Shown here: in pieces, positions 59,690 through 64,000 of the stretch
How positions within the stretch are numbered: position 1 is the first letter of the stretch
Layout: every line of letters begins with the position of its first letter
Source: Apostichopus japonicus
Taxonomy: Eukaryota > Echinodermata > Holothuroidea > Aspidochirotida > Stichopodidae
Direction: 5' to 3'
NCBI RefSeq assembly: GCF_037975245.1
Contig: NC_092567.1
Coordinates: 17,701,876-17,765,875 of the forward strand
DNA: 64,000 nucleotides
Program-made: the position numbers and the translations under genes
The notes under the pieces: model-generated
Seen by the model: only the letters and a program-made list of their open reading frames with translations
Told to the model about the DNA's origin: nothing
Database searches by the model: none

Positions 59690-61150
59690 ATGGCCACTGA
59701 AGAACTCGTCCAGGTAACAAACCAGCTTTTCGAAAACCAAACGACGGTTTCAAGGAAAACGTTGAATTTGAGAGGCATTTCAAGTGACTCGAGAAATCTA
59801 ATAGTATGGATTGAAGTATAGATTATGCCAATGGTCATCGCGGGTGGCATGAAGAGGGCATATCCACGATGTAAGATTTTTTAATGTGGTACAATAATTT
59901 AGACGTGGCATCTTTCTTGTACGCTTTAGAGAAGATTGTTAACGTCTACAAAGAACGGGAGATAGATGTCTTTAAAGTCGGAATATCCGTGCCGGGACTC
60001 ACCATGATTTTTTCAGATGGCAAAAGTCAAACCGTTTTCTTGTTTATCATCGGTTATTTTCCACCGCCATCAAGAGAAAAACAAATCTACAATTAAAAAA
60101 TTGTTTTGATCTGAACGCTATCTACTTATATCGACCATCATGCAGAACATGCCCAACGGGCCCAGGCTATCTGAGACGCCGGGAAGAAACGGGTTTCAAG
60201 GTAGAAAGGAGTCGTCCAGTGTGAGTATCGAGTGGTTAAAGTGGAAGGCTCACGTAGAGTGTTCGTATTCGACTTCAGTGGAATGATTATGAAAAAACCA
60301 GTAGGAATTAGACGTCTACCAGTAGATGGTTATTGTCAAAAAACAAACACCGTTTACCAGTTCCACTGATGCTACTTGCATGCTCACGATTGTAACTTGA
60401 CAATAAACAAATGTCACACATAGAAAACAGCTACAGTGTTTCGAAGTCCTTAAACGAACGTAAAGAAATCAGTGCCTACATACAATATCTTGGCTTCAAC
60501 TACGAAGAAATATGGGAATGTCAGTATTGTCAAATAATAAAAAGTTGCCAACATCTCCAACTTTTTCTTCAGTCTTTTTGCTTACCACTCGTACAAGCTA
60601 GTAAATTTCAAGCGGAAACAATAGTACGTGCCATTTGAGACGATCACTAGTCTTGTTTGGTGTTGTATTGAGTGCGATATTCACGTACCAGATGATCTTA
60701 AACCTTAATTTGCGGAAATGTGTCCCATCTTCAAGAATCTGCCAATCGCTCCATTGCGATGGACTTACCTCTAAAAATGTATCTCTATCGTATATCAGTA
60801 TGCAAAGTTTGGGATGCTTCAATTTAACTACAATTTCTTGGACAAATATTTCGAATGAAACTTTTAGGAGTATGCTGAGATGGACACTAAATCTGCCTAT
60901 ATTGCCATTGCAGCCAAAAAAAAAACTAGAAGATTTGCCCAAACCAGACCTGTACGAAGACTATCAACGAAACAAACAACAATGGTTTTTAGGTACAGAT
61001 ATGGATGAACAAAAACAGTACGATAAACCTACCCATGGTGTGTTTAGGGTGGAATGGGTAGGAGAAGGCATTGTTGCCCTCAATAGTAAAATGTACTACT
61101 GCTTTGGCAGAACAAACAAAGAAAGTTACAGCTGTAAGGGCATCAACCAA
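59690..61150 (+). pseudogene. Protein-primed-type family-B DNA polymerase remnant, copy B
   Basis: Collinear fragments in several frames. An N-terminal portion at 59884-60096 (L-Y-A-L-E-K-I-V-N-V-Y) is followed by an L-N-A-I-Y-L-Y-like motif near 60110, a nuclease-like V-D-G-Y-C…T-N-T-V-Y-Q-F-H at about 60313-60362, then a 215-codon open frame (60635-61282). Through a frameshift this last part overlaps the polymerase C-terminus, with M-Y-Y-C-F-G at about 61090. The motif-C box at 60883 reads D-T-K-S-A-Y, so the second catalytic Asp is replaced by Lys. The gene is dead. Family: Polinton/adintovirus-like pPolB relatives integrated in animal genomes. No other genes of such an element are recognisable. 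Confidence 0.62.
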
Positions 61151-61171
61151 AAACGAAATGCCGTCAGAAAG

Positions 61172-61212
61172 GTTGTGTATGTCCCCCGATTGACTAAAGG
61201 GACACACACAAC
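61172..61212 (+). promoter_or_regulatory. Conserved hairpin upstream of MBF2-like gene, copy B
   Basis: Arms 61172-61185 and 61199-61212, 13 of 14 pairs, sequence identical to 28038-28078. Confidence 0.6.
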
Positions 61213-61275
61213 ATTGTTTGCCCATGCAGGTCACATACGCGTACATGAAACTGAAAATTTTGTAACGGTATCACA

Positions 61276-61305
61276 TATGTAAATCACATTCTCTTTGTTC
61301 TTTAG
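61276..61305 (+). promoter_or_regulatory. 3' splice acceptor before the MBF2-like start, copy B
   Basis: TTCTCTTTGTTCTTTAG ends at 61305, eight bases before the ATG, as in copy A. Confidence 0.6.
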
Positions 61306-61313
61306 ATACCACC

Positions 61314-61709
61314 ATGGAGATGTTCGACACTGCTTTGAGGGTCATTTCGCGTGCCCCGGAGATTGCAAACAGGGTGATTGGTCTTTATAACAATGCATTC
61401 AAGTCACAGGGTGGACAATTCACCCTCTCACATGGGGCACTGCAAGATGGGGACGAATTACTCAATCAAGAAAGACAAAGTCCACGTTTCGTGTGGCTTG
61501 CATGTCAAACACATCAGTTCACATACCATCGTCAAGAAAATGAAGTGATCACATACGTTGAAGCCTGTGATAACTGGGGTGATGGCACAGGTGGGAGTCC
61601 AAAACTTACTAGTGGTGGACCAAGGAAGGATCATGTAACAATCGAGGTGACGTCTCAATTAAACAGGGGTTTTGATTTTACTGTTTCGGTGCATGGTCGA
61701 AAAAGGTAA
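61314..61709 (+). CDS. MBF2-like small protein, copy B
   Basis: An intact 131-codon frame in a strong start context (ACCACCATGG). The C-terminal half carries the same G-T-G-G…S-G-G-P…V-T-S-Q…G-F-D-F-T-V-S-V pattern as 28179-28595, the signature used to propose the MBF2 family. The N-terminus (MEMFDTALRVISRAPEIAN) is unlike copy A and not signal-peptide-like. It is seven residues shorter than A. In the alignable part from the KSQGG box onward, I count about 15 amino-acid-changing codon differences against about three silent ones, while flanking non-coding DNA is very similar. AATAAA lies at 61841. Function unknown; a secreted or defence-related role would be a guess. Confidence 0.6.
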   Translation: MEMFDTALRVISRAPEIANRVIGLYNNAFKSQGGQFTLSHGALQDGDELLNQERQSPRFVWLACQTHQFTYHRQENEVITYVEACDNWGDGTGGSPKLTSGGPRKDHVTIEVTSQLNRGFDFTVSVHGRKR

Positions 61710-61840
61710 TTTTTACTGAATATTGTATTTAATGGCTTGTACGCCTTATTGTGTTTTTAGTTCAGAATTGATCTCATGATTGATAATTAATATCTTATTC
61801 TATCATGGATATATTCTCTTCAAGCATTATCATACAAATT

Positions 61841-61850
61841 AATAAATAAA
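61841..61850 (+). terminator. Polyadenylation signals for the MBF2-like gene, copy B
   Basis: Overlapping AATAAA at 61841 and 61845, same spacing as in copy A. Confidence 0.5.
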
Positions 61851-64000
61851 TGAAGCATGAAACTTATTGCCGGCAGTTTTCCAATCATGATTTCAAATAT
61901 TAATGATGTGATATTATGGATCGGAAAGACGTTTAATAATCTAATTGACTATTTTACATCAGTACTTCGGATATCATCAACATAGGCAGTAAACATCAAA
62001 GAATGTTGTGGACGAACCTTTCAGGTGATTATAATGAGTTTGGGACATAAGTTATCACCGTTTCGCAAAGTATCATTGAAATATTTGAAATGACACATGA
62101 AATAAAAAGTCATTGAAAAATTTGACATATTACAGTACCGCACAAACCGATCGTCAAATCCTGTTGCGATTCGCAAAATAACCGTCTGAAGAATTTTTAA
62201 TTTTTTCCTGAAAGCAGCATACACATAAGATGCAGATGTTTATTTTGTTATATTCTTATAACAGAATTAAATTATCTAACTTAATACCATTAATGTGATG
62301 TGAAATTTCTAAACAACCCTAAACACGACAACATATATATTCCGTTTAGAGTGAAAACGCATGTTTAAGTACTAATTAATTACAATATATCTAACATATA
62401 GCCTCGCAAAATTGAGCAAAGAAAACAGAAATGAGTCTGATTTAATCCTAGTTTACAAAGGCAATACAAGTCGAAACATTGAATTACAATTTAATTTATC
62501 AAACAGGTACAATATCATGTACTTTCTCATGCTCCTTAATTAATGCTTCCCTTGAACTGATATTTGCATTGACCTTGCCTTATTCTGGGTGTGAAGTTAG
62601 TAGTGAAATGGAGGACTGATAATGTTAGTATCAGCGCAATTTCCTACCTATTCAGTCATACCGAAATAAACGACAGAATCAAACTGTCTTCAATGAGTGG
62701 GAAATTTATATTAAAGCATTACAATAAGATTGTGGAAGGCGAAATATCATTTTATTGCAGGAGATCTATAATAACTCACCACTAAAGAGCATTCAAGTGT
62801 TAACCACATACATTACTTAGACAGATTAAGTGGTTTGCAGTTTTGTTTCAATATTAACTACCTGTCTTGCTTAAATGGCCATATAAAGTTGAAAATTGTT
62901 ATGATAATAATTGTCGAAAAACAATGTGGGATGTCAGATTAGATTATAGCTTCAACTTAAATTAACACTGAATGATCTGTATTTCATATAAAATGTAAAA
63001 CGTTGCGTAAGCATTCAAATAAAGTTTTCCTTAAAAGGTTATAGAGCAGTAATTAAAAGTATTATCTTGTAGCTGGAAGATGATGTACACGGTGCAAAAG
63101 CCATCTTCCACTGTACGAATTATCACACGGTGAACTGTTTACCACACGGACTAAAAAAAATTATCTGTGATATTTGCAATATGTGCTGACTCGGTTGTGC
63201 CCAAGAAGAATGGAAACTTTGTATAATTAAAAGCAGTTAACATCTTTTTATTTAACTACTGGTGTAAAATTCGGAAGGAGGGTGGAAGCATAATGTCGGT
63301 AGTAATGGCGGTAAGAATACTCCAATGGTTTATGTCTACTTGTGTATTAACTTTTCGACGACCATTGTGGAACTATGTTTCATAAGCTAACAACGCTGTT
63401 TTTTATTACGCCAGGTGCTGCTAATTGACATTTTAAGAGATTTTATGTTTACAAATTCAATCCACAAGCGGCTCGCTCTTAGCAAGGTTAGGGAACTTTG
63501 TTTAATTGTGTATGTGTAAGTGTGTCATTAACACATAACGTTTAAACCTGAATAAACACCAATCAGTGCCTGCAAGTTTCTCCGGGATGTAATTGCAAGG
63601 AAACGTAAGCGAAAGTATTAAATTAGCTGACGGACCGTATTGTAGCCGCAATCTTTTGGAGAGACGTCAACTTATCAGAAACTTGTTTCACTGCTCGGTT
63701 CGTTGTTATTTGCACAGTTCAGGTGTTTGTTTTGTTCTTATATAGTTTGGAAACATCCCCTTTTAATGATAATTACTCACTTCTTCACATACACTTGGTA
63801 ACATAGGCCGTGGTACATCCCTTGATTTCGTTTCATTCCGTGCAACTCAAAGAGGGAGGGGATAATATGTGAATGATAAATATGAAAATATTATTCTGAA
63901 TGGTTATTCAGTTGTCCCCACTTGCGATGCTGGTATATATGCTTAAAAATCGGTAAAAATCTAACAGAAATCGGGTCCTTTTGCGTTATTGTACGAGGCT
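61851..64000. other. Duplicated non-coding sequence to the window end
   Basis: Matches 28737-30000, with a B-specific block at about 62567-63244. Similarity with copy A stops near 63800, just before the position where copy A has its third cassette hairpin. No gene recognised. Confidence 0.45.

Noticed and set aside
60635-61282. 215-codon frame as an intact gene
   Set aside because: Its first half is out of frame with the polymerase fragments visible in other frames, and only the C-terminal part matches the family. It is a chance fusion across frameshifts in a relic.

Overview
This is eukaryotic nuclear DNA, most likely from a marine invertebrate. The sequence is AT-rich and has no operons. 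It contains spliceosomal donor and acceptor sites, AATAAA signals, non-LTR retrotransposons and many short terminal-inverted-repeat (TIR) transposons. An echinoderm-like or similar deuterostome source is plausible from the repeat style, but that is inference. Most open frames in the window are chance or repeat-derived. Very few intact genes are visible.

The main architecture is a direct duplication with a period of about 36 kb. Copy A covers about 1-30,000 and copy B about 35,990-63,800. They keep the same order: an AACTGGT/CAGGT repeat array with a THAP-containing TTAA element, a minus-strand LINE remnant, a small conserved ORF, non-coding sequence, a plus-strand LINE remnant, a hammerhead-like motif, a zinc-finger plus family-B DNA polymerase remnant, and an intact MBF2-like gene. 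About 30.3-35.9 kb is unique sequence between the copies. Because each copy shows the empty site of insertions present in the other, the pair could be a true tandem duplication or two divergent haplotypes joined end to end by the assembler.

Insertions that distinguish the copies, with target-site duplications (TSDs) read directly. In A: a GATATC-rich element (1488-2299, 8-bp TSD), a hAT-like element (24600-25252, 8-bp TSD) and about 12.3 kb (7309-19655) missing from B. That 12.3 kb holds a 2.95-kb TIR element made largely of two satellites and a broken GIN/KRBA2-type integrase gene. In B: a 1.44-kb TTAA element with a THAP remnant (52434-53872), hAT-like elements (36794-37237, 44435-45079, 57826-58479 nested in 57260-58885), and an 8.4-kb insertion in the LINE (38960-47364) bounded by related miniature elements.

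The best candidate for living biology is the MBF2-like gene pair (28179-28595 and 61314-61709). Both frames are intact, both follow a splice acceptor and a Kozak ATG, and both lie downstream of a conserved hairpin. A third, broken cassette is at 30040-30260. The upstream polymerase is dead in both copies, and neighbouring non-coding DNA is very similar, yet the two proteins differ sharply, mostly by amino-acid-changing substitutions. This suggests diversifying selection or recombination among paralogues.
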